Assembly: GCF_000004195.4 (NCBI RefSeq)
Contig: NC_030680.2
Span: 4,391,437-4,455,436 of the forward strand
Direction: 5' to 3'
DNA from: Xenopus tropicalis
Taxonomy: Eukaryota; Chordata; Amphibia; Anura; Pipidae
DNA length: 64,000 bases
A program made the translations under genes and the position numbers. The notes under the pieces are model-generated. The model was not told where the DNA came from. It was given only the letters and a program-made list of their open reading frames with translations, and made no database searches. Positions 1 to 12,864 of this stretch are shown here, piece by piece. The first letter of the stretch is position 1; each line of letters opens with the position of its first letter.

Positions 1-965
1 ACAATAAGCAGCACCCGGGTCTGTGCCACTGGGACCTTATCTCAGCCATAAAGCAGGGCAGGACTGCTGCTTACAATGGGGGGATCAGATAGGATCTGTG
101 CCACTGTGACAGAATGCTCTGTTATACAGATAGCTAGAATCTCAGCCATAAAGCAGGGCAGGACTGCTGCTTACAATGGGGGGATCAGATAGGATCTGTG
201 CCACTGTGACAGAATGCTCTGTTATACAGATAGCTAGAATCTCAGCCATAAAGCAGGGCAGGACTGCTGCTTACAATGGGGGGATCAGATACGATCTGTG
301 CCACTGTGACAGAATGCTCTGTTATACAGATAGCTAGAATCTCAGCCATAAAGCAGGGCAGGACTGCTGCTTACAATGGGGGGATCAGATAGGATCTGTG
401 CCACTGTGACAGAATGCTCTGTTATACAGATAGCTAGAATCTCAGCCATAAAGCAGGGCAGGACTGCTGCTTACAATGGGGGGATCAGATAGGATCTGTG
501 CCACTGTGACAGAATGCTCTGTTATACAGATAGCTAGAATCTCAGCCATAAAGCAGGGCAGGACTGCTGCTTACAATGGGGGGATCAGATAGGATCTGTG
601 CCACTGTGACAGAATGCTCTGTTATACAGATAGCTAGAATCTCAGCCATAAAGCAGGGCAGGACTGCTGCTTACAATGGGGGGATCAGATAGGATCTGTG
701 CCACTGTGACAGAATGCTCTGTTATACAGATAGCTAGAATCTCAGCCATAAAGCAGGCAGACTGCTGCTTACAATGGGGATCAGATAGGATCTGCCCTGT
801 GACAGAATGCTCTGTTATACAGATAGCTAGAATCTCAGCCATAAAGCAGGGCAGGACTGCTGCTTACAATGGGGGGATCAGATAGGATCTGTGCCACTGT
901 GACAGAATGCTCTGTTATACAGATAGCTAGAATCTCAGCCATAAAGCAGGGCAGGACTGCTGTTC
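1..965 (+). repeat. 100-bp satellite array, locus 1 (runs off the left edge)
   Basis: About nine and a half head-to-tail copies of a 100-bp unit containing GGATCAGATAGGATCTGTGC and TAGCTAGAATCTCAGCC. Two copies near 750-800 carry small deletions. Each unit contains a short inverted repeat (AAGCAG...CTGCTT). The first 60 bases are a diverged copy. The same family is at 11407-12638 (same strand) and 37117-38637 (opposite strand). Confidence 0.97.
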
Positions 966-2584
966 TATTCCTGTGCACCTGATGGGGGGGGGGCTATGCA
1001 GGAGGGCCGTACAGTTGCCAGTAAGAACACGCTGACAGATATTCAGAGCAGTGAGTAGATGTTTGTGTTTCTAAGTAAAGACTTGACACAAATAATGTGG
1101 GAATTAAATAAAGTTAATGTTCCAAGTGGCCCCGGGGCCGGGGGGGTCGGGCTGAGCAGGTTACAGCAGAGCAGTCGGGGTTGATAAAGAAACATCTGTG
1201 CGGCAGAAGGCAGATCAGAGGATTATTGCATTAACGTTATCATGTTTGGGAAATGAATTGGCTAATTTCTCTGCCCGTGCGTAGCCACTTTACTTTCCCT
1301 TTGTTACAGCGCAGATATCTATGGGGGTGGCTGCTAATTGGGCGGCTCAGACACAATGGGACTGCGGGCGGAAACACTGCCCCCTACTGACAGGAGGCGC
1401 CAAGGGGAGACCGTGAGGGTCAAGATAGTGATAAGTGATTGGTTGGGTGTTGAACAGCCTTCTGGGAAAGTGTTGTCTGAACTACATAGTATGGGGTCCC
1501 AGCCGAGACAGCACACTGAGCCCCCCAACCTTATTGTCCCTCCTGTCACCCTGTAGTTGAAGTTCAGATTCTGCCCATTCATCCGATGCCCCCTATACCT
1601 ACCCCTGGGGCAGATGGGGGGGCGGGCAGAGGGCTCATAGCTGGGAAGTGACAGGGGGGAGGCGCTGCCCACGCTCAATCTAATTTGGGGAGATTCTGGA
1701 GTGTAAGGTAATCTGATTGCACTGAATGCCCGGCTAAACTTAACCACTCAAGCCTGACCGGCCAACATATATCAGCATTTCCCCGGGGCCCCTCGAGGAG
1801 ACAGGAGGGAACCAGGCACCCAGAACCACTTACCTTTGGGCCAGTAATGCCATTCTGGGTCCCGACTAGAGACGGCAGCAAGTCTTCCTTCCAACATTAT
1901 AAGAGAGTAAGAGAACTGAATTTTATATTGAGATACAGTGTATGAGGCTAAATGCCCCCGATAATGAGTAACGGGCACAGATTCCCAATACACCGTGGTT
2001 TGTTCCCTTTTTGTTTATTCTGCAAAATGGCTTTTATATTATGCGATGTAACGCGGTACATAGGGGCGTATTTATCATAGTGCGGTGATATTGCCCATAG
2101 CAACCAATCAGATCTTTCGCTTTTGTTTTTTAACTTGTAGGCCGTTACTTTTACATTAATAGCGCTTTTCTTAGAATCATTTTATTTTAAACCTAACCTG
2201 GTTTACAAACTGTTATTTCTCCTCTGACTGCCTAATTCCATTAAGGCCTTTCTTTGCTACAGTGCTGCAAATGTAAATAATGGCAACTTGTAATCTAGGG
2301 CTGAGCTGCCCATTAACTGCCTATTGCTCTACAGTTCTGAGTAGTCTCCCTTATATATATATATATATAATATATTCATGTAGTTGGGCTCGATCTCCCC
2401 ATTATTTGGGCTCTTTACAAGACTGCACTTAGGCCTTAGGCCAGTTTTACCTATTGGGCCCAGTAGGGCCCCGCACCTATGGGGGAATAAGCACATAAAG
2501 ATGGCTAGCCCGGCCCCCAGCAATGATTGCCCACTGCTCTGTATTCTGGGCCATTAAACCCAAAGCGGGCACTGCATTCCCACT
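966..2584. other. nav2: Intronic sequence, no gene seen
   Basis: Apparently unique intron. It holds a poly-G run near 985, a (TA)n stretch at about 2352-2372 and a common CCAATCAGAT-type motif near 2103. The small ORFs here show no family resemblance. Confidence 0.6.
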
Positions 2585-3270
2585 GCCTGTTACTGTGTAT
2601 AGTGTCCCGGAGGGGCCAATTCCCACTGCCTGTCCCTGTGTATAGTGTGCCGGAGGGGTCAATACCCACTGCCTGTCCCTGTGTATAGTGTGCCGGAGGG
2701 GCCAATTCCCACTGCCTGTCCCTGTGTATAGTGTCCCGGAGCAGCCAATACCCACTGCCTGTCTCTGTGTATAGTGTCCCGGAGCGGCCAATACCCACTG
2801 CCTGTCTCTGTGTATAGTGTCCCGGAGCGGCCAATACCCACTGCCTGTCTCTGTGTATAGTGTCCCGGAGCGGCCAATACCCACTGCCTGTCTCTGTGTA
2901 TAGTGTCCCAGAGCGGCCAATACCCACTGCCTGTCTCTGTGTATAGTGTCCCAGAGCGGCCAATACCCACTGCCTGTCTCTGTGTATAGTGTCCCGGGGC
3001 GGCCAATACCCACTGCCTGTCCCTGTGTATAGTGTCCCGGAGGGGCCAATTTCCACTGCCTGTTCCTGTGTATAGTGTCCCGGAGGGGCCAATACCCACT
3101 GCCTGTCTCTGTATAGTGTCCCGGAGGGGCCAATACCCACTGCCTGTCTCTGTATAGTGTCCCGGAGCGGCCAATACCCACTGCCTGTCTCTGTGTATAG
3201 TGTCCCGGAGCGGCCAATACCCACTGCCTGTCCCTGTGTATAGTGTCCCGGAGGGGTCAATACCCACACT
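2585..3270. repeat. 43-bp minisatellite
   Basis: About 16 copies of a 43-bp unit (CCACTGCCTGTCTCTGTGTA then TAGTGTCCCGGAGCGGCCAA). The period is not a multiple of three and the unit lacks stops on the minus strand. All three minus frames are therefore open with the same 43-residue cycle (ORFs of 202-291 codons). These are artefacts. Confidence 0.96.
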
Positions 3271-4333
3271 GTATATAGTATGCTTGGTGTGTCAGTGCCC
3301 AGTTCTTGGGGGCCACATTGTGCCATGAAATGTTGGGGGCCAATGGAACAGGAGAAAGAGAGGAGAAAAGTGAGAGGCAAGGACTATTTGCCCCCCCAGC
3401 CCTGGAACCCCGTGCCCCCTGTCAACTCCTTAAGTAGGGGCCCTGCCAAAATAGTCCCAATTGGGCCCCCCAGTTTATATGCCCGGCCCTGTGTAATCAA
3501 TAAAAAGGCCAATATATCCCATATTCCCAGTATATAGACTGATTCACTTGTGTTTTGGCCGGTAGATCATTGAGACTGGGCCGGGAGTGACGAGCGCTGA
3601 AAGCGTTTCTGGGAAGGGATCATTATGGGATGCCCTTTGGCAACGAGTCTTTCAAGGGAGTCATTCATATTGACAATTGGGACTGACCCCGACGGCTGGT
3701 AATGGGGCCCCCTGTTTGTGTGCATTGTGCCCCCTTAGTGCCTAGGAGGGGGTTATATTTGTGACTCGCGCCTGAATCAGCACAGACACATGGAAGCTCG
3801 GGGGCCCCCTGATGATGAGTAAGGGCCCCGGAATCTGCTTGGGTCAAATATATGAGACGGCACTGTGTCATTGTGTATGGGGAGCCGTGCGTCGGCGGCC
3901 GATTCGTTCTGTGCCCACAGGGGGTTAAGTGAAACTGGGCCTATTGTGTGTGCGTCTGGCACAGCGGGTTGGATTGCAATCCTTTATTAATCAAATGGCA
4001 TCACAGTTCAGAAATAAACCCGTGCTGTGTAACCAGCCAATGGGAGAGGGCGACCCAGACTGCGCAGTAACAAATCCAATGGTTCCACCGCGGCATCTCT
4101 CTGATTAACCTGCTAATTATGCCCCTAATAATGATGCTCATGGCTGTGTTTTACCCTAATTACAACCAATTCTGCACTGTTAATTAGCTATGAATCCAGG
4201 TACATGTTACATGGCAGCTTAGGAGAAGTGCAGTCTGCAGCATTTATCTATTTTCCCTATTGAAAACAATGGCATCGGGCAACATACCGGCCAGGTGGCA
4301 AACCTATACGTGGGGTACATGCCCCCCCCTTTT
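3271..4333. other. nav2: Intronic sequence, no gene seen
   Basis: Unique-looking intron without recognisable exons, RNAs or tandem repeats. Confidence 0.5.
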
Positions 4334-4905
4334 AAAGGGGATATTCACCTTTGAGGTGATGTAGAGAGTAATATTCTAAGACAATTTGCAATTGGCCTTC
4401 ATTTTTTATTGTAGTTTTTTTAATTATTTAAATTTTTTTAACATCTCTCCCATTTGGAGTTTTAGCAGCTATCTGGTTGCTATGTTCCAAATTATTTTAG
4501 CAACCAGGGAGTGGTTTGACTGGTGTATGAATAGGACAGAACCTGAATACCAAAATAAGCCATAAAAAGTAACAATAACAATAAAACTGGAGCCTCACAG
4601 AGCAATAGGGTTTGGCTGCCGGGGTCAGTTATCCTGTTGCTAGGGCTCAAATTACCTTAGCAACCATGGAGTGGTTTGATTTAGAGGCTGGTATATGAAC
4701 AGGAGAGGGGCTGGATAGAAAGATAAGGAATAAAAAGTAACAATAACAATAAAACTGGAGCCTCACAGAGCAATAGGGTTTGGCTGCCGGGGTCAGTGAC
4801 CCCCATTTGAAAGCTGCAAAGAGTCAGAAGCAAATATTTCAAAAACTATAAATAATGAAGACCAATTGGAAAGTTGTTTAGAATTGGCCATTCTATAACA
4901 TAGTA
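4334..4905 (+). mobile_element. T2-like MITE (family A), with internal duplication
   Basis: Starts TTTAAAGGGGATATTCACC, fitting the TTAAAGGRR ends of Xenopus T2-type MITEs. GACAATTTGCAATTGGCCTT near the start is mirrored by AATGAAGACCAATTGGAAAG near the end. The internal block with GCCTCACAGAGCAATAGGGT occurs twice (about 4590 and 4770). No transposase. Other copies: 8945-9312, 10613-11015, 42020-42182, 43640-43965. Confidence 0.75.
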
Positions 4906-5597
4906 ATTTGGGCCCATAGTCACAGTACCAGCAGTACCAGTTGTATTTATTGCTAGTTAGTGGTGTAGCCGCCGGTGCCAGGGGGGCAGGGAGTCGCTAT
5001 TCAATGCAGATTTAGTGTTTGGGAGGCAAATATTTACCCGTCACACCCCTGATACAGCACCGTGGGTTTTATTGTCAGAGCCGTAACCCTTTGTATTGTG
5101 TGACTCATCTTGTTTGTGTGTAAATGCCCCTATTGCCCCAGATACTGGGAGGAGCCCGGGTATCTGCTTTCCCTTACTGTATGGGTGCCAGGCAGCCACA
5201 CTCACAGTCAGACCCAGGGGGGCACAGAGAGCCGGCGCCGGCACCGGGTCAGGCTTGTGATTGGTGAGTTTGAAAACAAACACATTTGAACTCCCCCTTG
5301 GGGTTGCGATTTAATTGCTAATCTGTGTAAATCGCCTCTGAAAGGGCAGAGCGAGGGGCTTCACGCCAGACACCCTATTCTCTCCGCCTAAATCCCCCCT
5401 CTAATCCCGCTCTCCCCAATCTCTGATGTCACTTGCTCAAAGGGTCTCTATTGGGGAGAGACTGCCGGGTTTGTAACCTGCCTTGCATGTTAATGGCGCC
5501 GGGGGGAACGGGACACAAAAGCCGGGCTCTTGAGAATCTGGGGGGGCTGTCGGAAGTAAGTCTGGGACTAAGCCGCCTCTTCTTCTCTTCATTGCAG
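4906..5597. other. nav2: Intron upstream of exon A
   Basis: Unique sequence ending in the exon A polypyrimidine tract. Open frames overlapping 5433-5597 are intronic. Confidence 0.6.
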
Positions 5598-5715
5598 ATC
5601 TACACCGACTGGGCAAACCACTACCTGGCAAAGTCTGGGCACAAGCGGCTCATTAAGGATCTGCAGCAAGATGTGACGGACGGGGTGCTGCTGGCCGAGA
5701 TCATCCAGGTTGTGG
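5598..5715 (+). CDS. nav2: nav2 exon A: start of CH domain
   Basis: 118 nt encoding IYTDWANHYLAKSG... to VV plus one base. This is the N-terminal half of the calponin-homology domain, including the WANHYL helix and the DVTDGVLL core. The CH domain of NAV2 is a single type, proposed to contact the actin cytoskeleton. The acceptor is CTTCATTGCAG and the donor is GTGG|GTGAGT. The leftover G pairs with CG at the start of exon B to make Ala, which fixes the donor. The frame is open upstream through the intron, but similarity to NAV2 starts exactly at the AG, and in known NAV2 an upstream exon ends just before this Ile. No start codon belongs to this exon. Confidence 0.97.
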
Positions 5716-6904
5716 GTGAGTGAGTTTCTTCTACAGAAGCCCCCGATAATGGGCAACATGAGGGGCAACTAAAGCTGGCAGCGGTCTGGGCATCCCGGAT
5801 ATGCCCCCCCCCCCCCCCAGCCTGAGTGTCTCTCATACTGGGGACCCTGGGGTACTCCATGTAGCCCACCGGCCTTGTCTCTTTATAGCAGTTAGATGAG
5901 TCGATTCATGAAAGTAACCAATAAACTGCCACCCAGGGAGGGCAGATTTGCTGCTGGTACAACAGGGGCTCATCCCAGAGTGCCCCATGCCCTGTCCCAT
6001 GGGGGGGCGCACACACGTCGGACGCCGTCAGGAATGATTTCCACCCATAAAAAGAATTTATTGAACTTGGTTTCAACTTGTTTCTGTTCAGCGGCTCTCA
6101 TTGGACTTATCTGCGCTCCCAGCAGTCTCTTCCCCTGAGAGGGACTCTCTGCTCTCACACTGCAGAGACAGCTGATGGGCCCCCCCACCCCAGGCAGTCA
6201 GTGAGTGATTTACATGGAGGTGGGATGTCCCGGCTGTATTGTCCCTAAACAAATAGACTATAAAACATGATCCAGTCAATAGAGGGTGGAAATTGGGATC
6301 TTATGGGCCAGAGACCACCCCAGGCATCGGCTTTGATCTGTGTGACCCCTGTGCCCCCAGTGGGGACCCCAGCACTGCACTTGGTAGTGGAGGGATGCCA
6401 TTCTCAGCGTGCAGATAAACCCAGGCGTTAAATCCACCCCTATGCTCAAGATTTTGGTTTTGCCCGCACCCAGAGCCATTGCGTTGGCCGGGGTATAGCC
6501 ACGGGGAAATTTACCATGAAACTGCTCATATATTATATATATATTATTAGGAATTCCGGCAATGGCTCCAGGTCCCGACATGACCAACAACTTTATTGGG
6601 CGTAGGGGCCCCGTGTAGCATTGGCCTAAGGAATGAGCCGGTGTTGGGGCATTTGGCTGGGGCAGGAACTAGGGGTAAGCAGAAAATTCACATGCCTAGG
6701 GTGCAATGGACAGGGGCCCCAGGCACGTACCATCTTCACCTACCCCTAAGCACCCTGTGATTGGGCCAGCCGGGTTACCTTGGGCGCCCGCCCAGCTTGG
6801 CCTGGCCTTGCTTGTTGCACCCAGCAGGGGGCAGATTGACAGACTGATTGTACTACAACTCTCAAGCATGTAGGGTGCAGCACAATAGAGCTGGCTGGTC
6901 AGGG
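5716..6904. other. nav2: Intron A-B, first part
   Basis: Unique intron with a poly-C run at about 5803-5818 and a short TA-rich stretch near 6530. No exon or RNA gene recognised. Confidence 0.5.
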
Positions 6905-6909
6905 TCCCC

Positions 6910-6941
<32 letters not shown>

Positions 6942-7092
6942 TTATTTATAAAGCGCCAACATATTCCGCAGCGCTGTACAATAAGTGGGTTTCATACATT
7001 GGACATACAGAGTAACATATAAAGCAACCAATAACCGATACAAGAGGTGAAGAGAGTTCTGCCCAAAAGAGCTTACACTCTACAAGGATTAT
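6905..7092 (+). mobile_element. Interspersed element B, single-unit copy
   Basis: Begins with (ATT)n at about 6911-6938, then ATTTATAAAGCGCCAACATA, CAGCGCTGTACAATAAGTGG and AAAAGAGCTTACACTCTACA. The same element at 23590-24225 has its 3' part amplified as 77-bp units; here that part is single copy. Confidence 0.75.
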
Positions 7093-7661
7093 CTCTGATT
7101 TGTGGGGTCCGAGGCATGGACATGGCAGGGTTGCAGCAGTTACAGTGGGAAGAATTCAGGTGGCCATAGGGGCAAATAGTATGGGGCAACCAATATGCAA
7201 TTTATATAATATATATATAGTATGTGAGTGTTGGTTCTATGATCAGTGAGTAATTCAGCTAATGGGGGTCCCGAGGTTACACAATTATAAAGGTAAGACG
7301 ACACCTGCGGAGCCCCCCCAGACTCTCCCTAATGACGATGTTATTCCAGGCCCCCTGTCCCTAAATTAAGACAAGCAATTAAGTGGCACAATGGTGCAGG
7401 TTTGATGGATTGTCTGCCACTCGTCCCTATAACTTTAAAAAGAGAGAGGTATGAACAGTTGTCTCGCTGCTCTGACCTTTCCCCAGCTGTCTGGGGTGGG
7501 CCCTGCCTGGGAAAAATCCCCCCCGGCCCCGAGCAGGGTCTCAGTGGCCGTGTCGCTGGGCAGGCACCAGAGCGGCCGCATTTAGCCGAGAGCAAATGTT
7601 CTGGGACTCTCCCCCTGCGCCCTCGCCATTCCCTCACCTTCTTTCTGTTCTTCTTCCCCAG

Positions 7662-7714
7662 CGAATGAGAAGATCGAAGACATTAATGGCTGCCCCAAGA
7701 ACCGGTCTCAAATG
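7662..7714 (+). CDS. nav2: nav2 exon B: CH domain, middle
   Basis: 53 nt encoding ANEKIEDINGCPKNRSQM. The exon begins inside the Ala codon shared with exon A and ends on a complete Met codon (CAAATG|GTGAGA). The acceptor is TTCTTCCCCAG. The ANEKIEDINGCPKN segment is essentially invariant between NAV2 orthologues and lies in the loop and helix region of the CH fold. The exon is too short to be called by ORF length alone; identification rests on similarity and on phase compatibility with both neighbours. Confidence 0.96.
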
Positions 7715-7944
7715 GTGAGAATCCTGTGTTTTTATTGGGTGTAAAACTGTATCTGTTATTGATTATCAATTGGATTCAACTGCGTCAGAAAAACACGGCT
7801 CGTGTTTAGGGCGTGGGACCCCCATAGGGAAACATGGGGTTAATATTGTTTCCCATGGGGCCCGGGGCCACTATTTATATAGAACTCCCATTCTGTTTGT
7901 ATGGATTGGGCAATACACAGTCTGAATGCTGTGCAATATATACT

Positions 7945-8576
7945 CAAGTACAGGTAGGGGACCTATTATCCAGAATGCTTGGGAGCTGGGGTTTTCCAGA
8001 TAAGGGATCTTTCCTTAATTTGGAAATTAGGATTGTTCTGTCCCCAATAAGGTAATTATATAATTATATCTTAGTTGGGATCAAGTACAGGTACTGTTTT
8101 ATTATTACAGAGAAAAGGGAATCATTTAACCATGAAATAAACCCAATAGGGCTGTTCTGCCCCAATAAGGGGTAATTATATCTTAGTTGGGATCAAGTAC
8201 AGGTACTGTTTTATTATTACAGAGAAAAGGGAATCATTTAACCATTAAATAAACCCAATAGGGCTGTTCTGCCCCAATAAGGGGTAATTATATCTTAGTT
8301 GGGATCAAGTACAGGTACTGTTTTATTATTACAGAGAAAAGGGAATCATTTAACCATTAAATAAACCCAATAGGGCTGTTCTGCCCCCAATAAGGGGTAA
8401 TTATATCTTAGTTGGGATCAAGTACAGGTACTGTTTTATTATTACAGAGAAAAGGGAATCATTTGTAAAAATGTGAATTATTTGATTACAATGGAGTCAA
8501 TGGGAGATGGCCTTTTCGTAATTTGGAGCTTTCTGGATTATGGGTTTCCGGATTAAAGATTCCATACCTGTATAGT
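7945..8576 (+). mobile_element. Inverted-repeat element C with internal 112-bp tandem repeats
   Basis: Ends form an imperfect terminal inverted repeat: left TACAGGTAGGGGACC, right ATTCCATACCTGTA. Inside, at about 8035-8465, are four copies of a unit of about 112 bp (GGTAATTATATCTTAGTTGG, AGTACAGGTACTGTTTTATT, AGAGAAAAGGGAATCATTTA). A family copy with about nine units is at 25783-26990. No coding capacity. Confidence 0.8.
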
Positions 8577-8944
8577 TCAACCGGTTTTCTTGGTTGGAGC
8601 TACAGATATAGAATGGGGCATATGGGCTAACATTCAATGCCATTTCCAAGGGCCCATTTAAGTATTTTTAATTGCAAGTTATTAGCTTGCAATCTAAAGC
8701 AGCTCCACTGTTCCCATACAGTTTGCTGCCAGCAGGATTGTGGGAGTTACAGTACAACAACGGCTGCATTATGAACACTAGTATGAGTTTTTTGCATTAA
8801 AATCGCACTGTGTTTGGTCCTAAATCCAATTACCCCCTATGTTCCAGTGTGTGAGGGGCAATTTGTTACAGTGGCCCAGGCGTGGGTAGGGGTTTGTTCA
8901 TGCAGAGCAGACACATGGGGTATATATGTACATACAGTGCATCT

Positions 8945-9312
8945 TGCAAGGGGGTTGTTAACTTTTAGTATGATATAGAAAGTGATATTCAGAGACAATT
9001 TGCAGTTGGTCTTTGTTTTGTATTTGTTGTTTTCAATTTTTGTTCAGCAACTAAGAGTTGCTAGGGTCCAAATTACCTTAGCAACCAAGGAGAGGTTAAA
9101 ATGACTGGTATATGAATAGGAGAGGGACCTGGATAGAAAGATAAGTAATAAAAAGTAATAAATAATAATAACACTGGAGCCTCACAGAGCAATAGGGTTT
9201 GGCTGCCGGGGTCAGTGACCCCCATTTAAGGAGGCAAATAATTCAAAAACTATAAGAAGTAAATAATGAAGACCATTTGAAAAGTTGCTTAGAATTGGCC
9301 ATTCTATAACAT
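8945..9312 (+). mobile_element. T2-like MITE (family A) copy
   Basis: Contains AGACAATTTGCAGTTGGTCT near the start, GCCTCACAGAGCAATAGGGT, GGCTGCCGGGGTCAGTGACC, and an AATTGGCCATTCTATAACAT end. Same family as 4334-4905. Confidence 0.72.
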
Positions 9313-10612
9313 TTGGCCCTAGGCCTTACAGAATGGAAGTGCCCCCCAGTCTGGTGCTGCTAATGCCCCAAATTCAACAAGAACAGAGACAAGGATATAA
9401 AATCCTCTGAATAAATAGAATAACAGGTTTGGTCAATCTGCCCGAGGTGCAATGTGACCGCCTTAGGGCAAAATCGGCCAAACTTCCCCATCACTGGGGG
9501 GGGGGCGGGGGGGTAATTCTGCAGCCATTTATTTATGTTAAATCCCTTACAAATGTCTTTCCGCTACTTATTCTGCGGACGATATAACAGCCCCAGCGGG
9601 AAGCAGCATTTGCATCTCTTAAATACCCCCGGGGTGGATGTTAATTGGAAAGCGGCCCCCCTGCATGTTATCTCAATGGAGCAGGAGGTCCCGCAGAATT
9701 CTGCCATTGAGGGGATTTGGAGATGGAAGCGGTGATACCTTTATCCCCGAGAAACAATACGTCCCATTCTTCCTACTGAGTGCGGTGATCTCTGGGTAGA
9801 TTAGCGCTGGGCCCTGATAATCAGCCCCTTACACCCTCTACATTTACCCCCCCCCCAGCTGTGGGACAATGGGAAGCCTGGAGCTGATTTAGCATTGTAT
9901 TGGGGGCAATTAGAGAGGGGACTAACCAATAGTTAGGCCAATTGCTATGGAACAATCTACTCTCCCTTCCAGTTCCGTACTATACATAATACCAGGCCAC
10001 GGTATGGCCCCCTATAATGGGCTCCCCCTGACTCATTGCTGGGGTGCCATACAGCAGGCATAGGACTAACAGTGAGTGTGTGGGGGCAAATCTGAGCTGG
10101 GTTATAGAGAGGGAGGAGGGGAAGGAAGAGAGGTGTACCCCCCCCCCCCGGGGTACCTGCCTAATGGAGATAAGAGCCGGGGGGCCCCAGGCTGAGTGTT
10201 TGGGCCACTGATTCATTGCTGGGAGATTAAAGGCAACAGTGAGCAGTTAAAGTGGATTCCATAGGAGCGAGTAAAGGGAAAGTGCGCTCTTTATTATGAG
10301 TTATTCCCATAAATCTGCTGCAGGAACGTGTCTGCGCTGGTACCAACCCCCCTGATTGAGATACCTGTCAGTCATCACTGGCCCCGCCCCCTCAATCCCC
10401 CCCCACCCTCCCCATGCTGACAGCGAGGCTCAGTCCATTATATTGCTTAGGGGACGACAGGGACAAATGGCCTCAGAGGCAGCATTATATTTAGAAGCAC
10501 CGTCACCATGAACATGGGACTAGAGGGTCATTATTGCCCCTAATTGCCCCGACACGTGGCATTAGCCTCACTGGTGCCCTTATCTCTCCCCCGAAAAGCT
10601 TATAGAGAGTTA
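9313..10612. other. nav2: Intron B-C unique portion
   Basis: No gene seen. Homopolymer runs at about 9497-9513 (G), 9848-9858 (C) and 10137-10150 (C/G). Confidence 0.5.
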
Positions 10613-11015
10613 TAGGGGTGGTTCACATTATCGAATGACCAATTCTAAGCAACTTTTCAGTTCGTCTTCATTATTTATTTGTTATAATTTTTTAATTATT
10701 TTCTTTTTTTCTTCCAACTCTTTGCAGCTTTCAAATGGGGGTCACTGACCCCGGCAACCAAAAAACTATTGCTCTGTGAGGCTCCAGTTTTATTGTTATT
10801 GTTACTTTTTGTAACTTTCTTTTCTATTCAGTCCCTCCCCTATTCATATACCAGTCTCTCATCCAAACCACTCCCTGGTTGCTAAGGTAACTTGGACCCT
10901 AGCAACCAGATTAGCTGCTGAAACTCCAAACTGGCGAGCTCCGGAACTGAAAATGCTACAAATAAAAAAATGAAGACCAATTGCAAGTTGTCTCAGAATA
11001 TCATTCTCTATATTG
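10613..11015 (-). mobile_element. T2-like MITE (family A) copy, reverse orientation
   Basis: Reads as the reverse complement of 8945-9312: GAATGACCAATTCTAAGCAA at the left, TTGCTCTGTGAGGCTCCAGT in the middle, GAAGACCAATTGCAAGTTGT at the right. Confidence 0.72.
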
Positions 11016-11406
11016 TACTAGGAACAGAGACCCAATCAGCACATTATAGACCCCCAAGTAAATAATTATTCACGCTGTGCGTGTATAGCGGCCCCCCAGC
11101 CTGCTCTGGGTTCAGCATCCCCAGGGGACAGTTGTCCTTCTGTTTATACAGTCCGTCCCCCCCAGTCCCTGTCACACACATTGGAAGGGACATTCCGGGG
11201 CTGCAGGGGATTTGCCAGGCTGCACTATTTTTAGTTGGATCTGTTGTTTTCCTACTGATACGTCTCCTATTACTTTATTGTGGGGACATCTGTCCGACTG
11301 GCACTAATGTATCACTTACCCGGGAACTGAAAGGTGCTAATGCCCACGCAGAGATATGTGATACGTCCCTGGTATTATACAGGGGCCCCTGTAACTCTAT
11401 TATATT

Positions 11407-12638
11407 GGGGGGATCAGATAGGATCTGTGCCACTGTGACAGAATGCTCTGTTATACAGATAGCTAGAATCTCAGCCATAAAGCAGGGCAGGACTGCTGCT
11501 TACAATGGGGGGATCAGATAGGATCTGTGCCACTGTGACAGAATGCTCTGTTATACAGATAGCTAGAATCTCAGCCATAAAGCAGGGCAGGACTGCTGCT
11601 TACAATGGGGGGGATCAGATAGGATCTGTGCCACTGTGACAGAATGCTCTGTTATACAGATAGCTAGAATCTCAGCCATAAAGCAGGGCAGGACTGCTGC
11701 TTACAATGGGGGGGATCAGATAGGATCTGTGCCACTGTGACAGAATGCTCTGTTATACAGATAGCTAGAATCTCAGCCATAAAGCAGGGCAGGACTGCTG
11801 CTTACAATGGGGGGGATCAGATAGGATCTGTGCCACTGTGACAGAATGCTCTGTTATACAGATAGCTAGAATCTCAGCCATAAAGCAGGGCAGGACTGCT
11901 GCTTACAATGGGGGGATCAGATAGGATCTGTGCCACTGTGACAGAATGCTCTGTTATACAGATAGCTAGAATCTCAGCCATAAAGCAGGGCAGGACTGCT
12001 GCTTACAATGGGGGGGATCAGATAGGATCTGTGCCACTGTGACAGAATGCTCTGTTATACAGATAGCTAGAATCTCAGCCATAAAGCAGGGCAGGACTGC
12101 TGCTTACAATGGGGGATCAGATAGGATCTGTGCCACTGTGACAGAATGCTCTGTTATACAGATAGCTAGAATCTCAGCCATAAAGCAGGGCAGGACTGCT
12201 GCTTACAATGGGGGGATAGGATCTGTGCCACTGTGACAGAATGCTCTGTTATACAGATAGCTAGAATCTCAGCCATAAAGCAGGGCAGGACTGCTGCTTA
12301 CAATGGGGGGATCAGATAGGATCTGTGCCACTGTGACAGAATGCTCTGTTATACAGATAGCTAGAATCTCAGCCATAAAGCAGGGCAGGACTGCTGCTTA
12401 CAATGGGGGATCAGATAGGATCTGTGCCACTGTGACAGAATGCTCTGTTATACAGATAGCTAGAATCTCAGCCATAAAGCAGGGCAGGACTGCTGCTTAC
12501 AATGGGGGGATAGGATCTGTGCCACTGTGACAGAATGCTCTGTTATACAGATAGCTAGAATCTCAGCCATAAAGCAGGGCAGGACTGCTGCTTACAATGA
12601 GGGGATCAGATAGGATCTGTGCCACTGTGACAGAATGT
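11407..12638 (+). repeat. 100-bp satellite array, locus 2
   Basis: About 12 units of the same 100-bp family as 1-965, same orientation. Units differ mainly in the length of a G run (4-7) and in two 6-bp deletions (GGGGATAGGATC). The array ends about 150 nt before exon C. Confidence 0.97.
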
Positions 12639-12791
12639 GACTGTAGCTGATTTATTGTAACATTATAAGAATACAATCAGTACAGAATATGAGGGCAGTG
12701 ACTGGGCTGTTACAGTAGAAGCTGCAGGTAGAAGGGAAATAACAGGACCGGGCGCTGCCATTGATTTATTCTTCCCCTTTGTTCCCTTTAG

Positions 12792-12864
12792 ATTGAGAAC
12801 ATAGACACGTGCCTGAGTTTCCTGGCAGCCAAAGGGATAAACATACAAGGATTGTCGTCGGAAG
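12792..12864 (+). CDS. nav2: nav2 exon C: CH domain, third part
   Basis: 73 nt encoding IENIDTCLSFLAAKGINIQG then LSSE and one base of a Glu codon. The acceptor is TCCCTTTAG and the donor is GAAG|GTGAGT; the dangling G joins AG of exon D to restore Glu (SSEEIRNGN). This is the hydrophobic C-terminal helix region of the CH domain. A 100-bp tandem array ends about 150 nt upstream, so the acceptor region is sandwiched between a satellite and the exon. Certain as a coding exon by phase and family similarity. Confidence 0.96.

Noticed and set aside
2477..3380. Overlapping minus-strand ORFs of 202-291 codons
   Set aside because: They are the 43-bp minisatellite read in three frames with the same peptide cycle; no gene structure.
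5433..5723. 96-codon + ORF around exon A with its own ATG
   Set aside because: Only 5598-5715 resembles NAV2, and it is preceded by a good acceptor; the upstream part is intron read-through.
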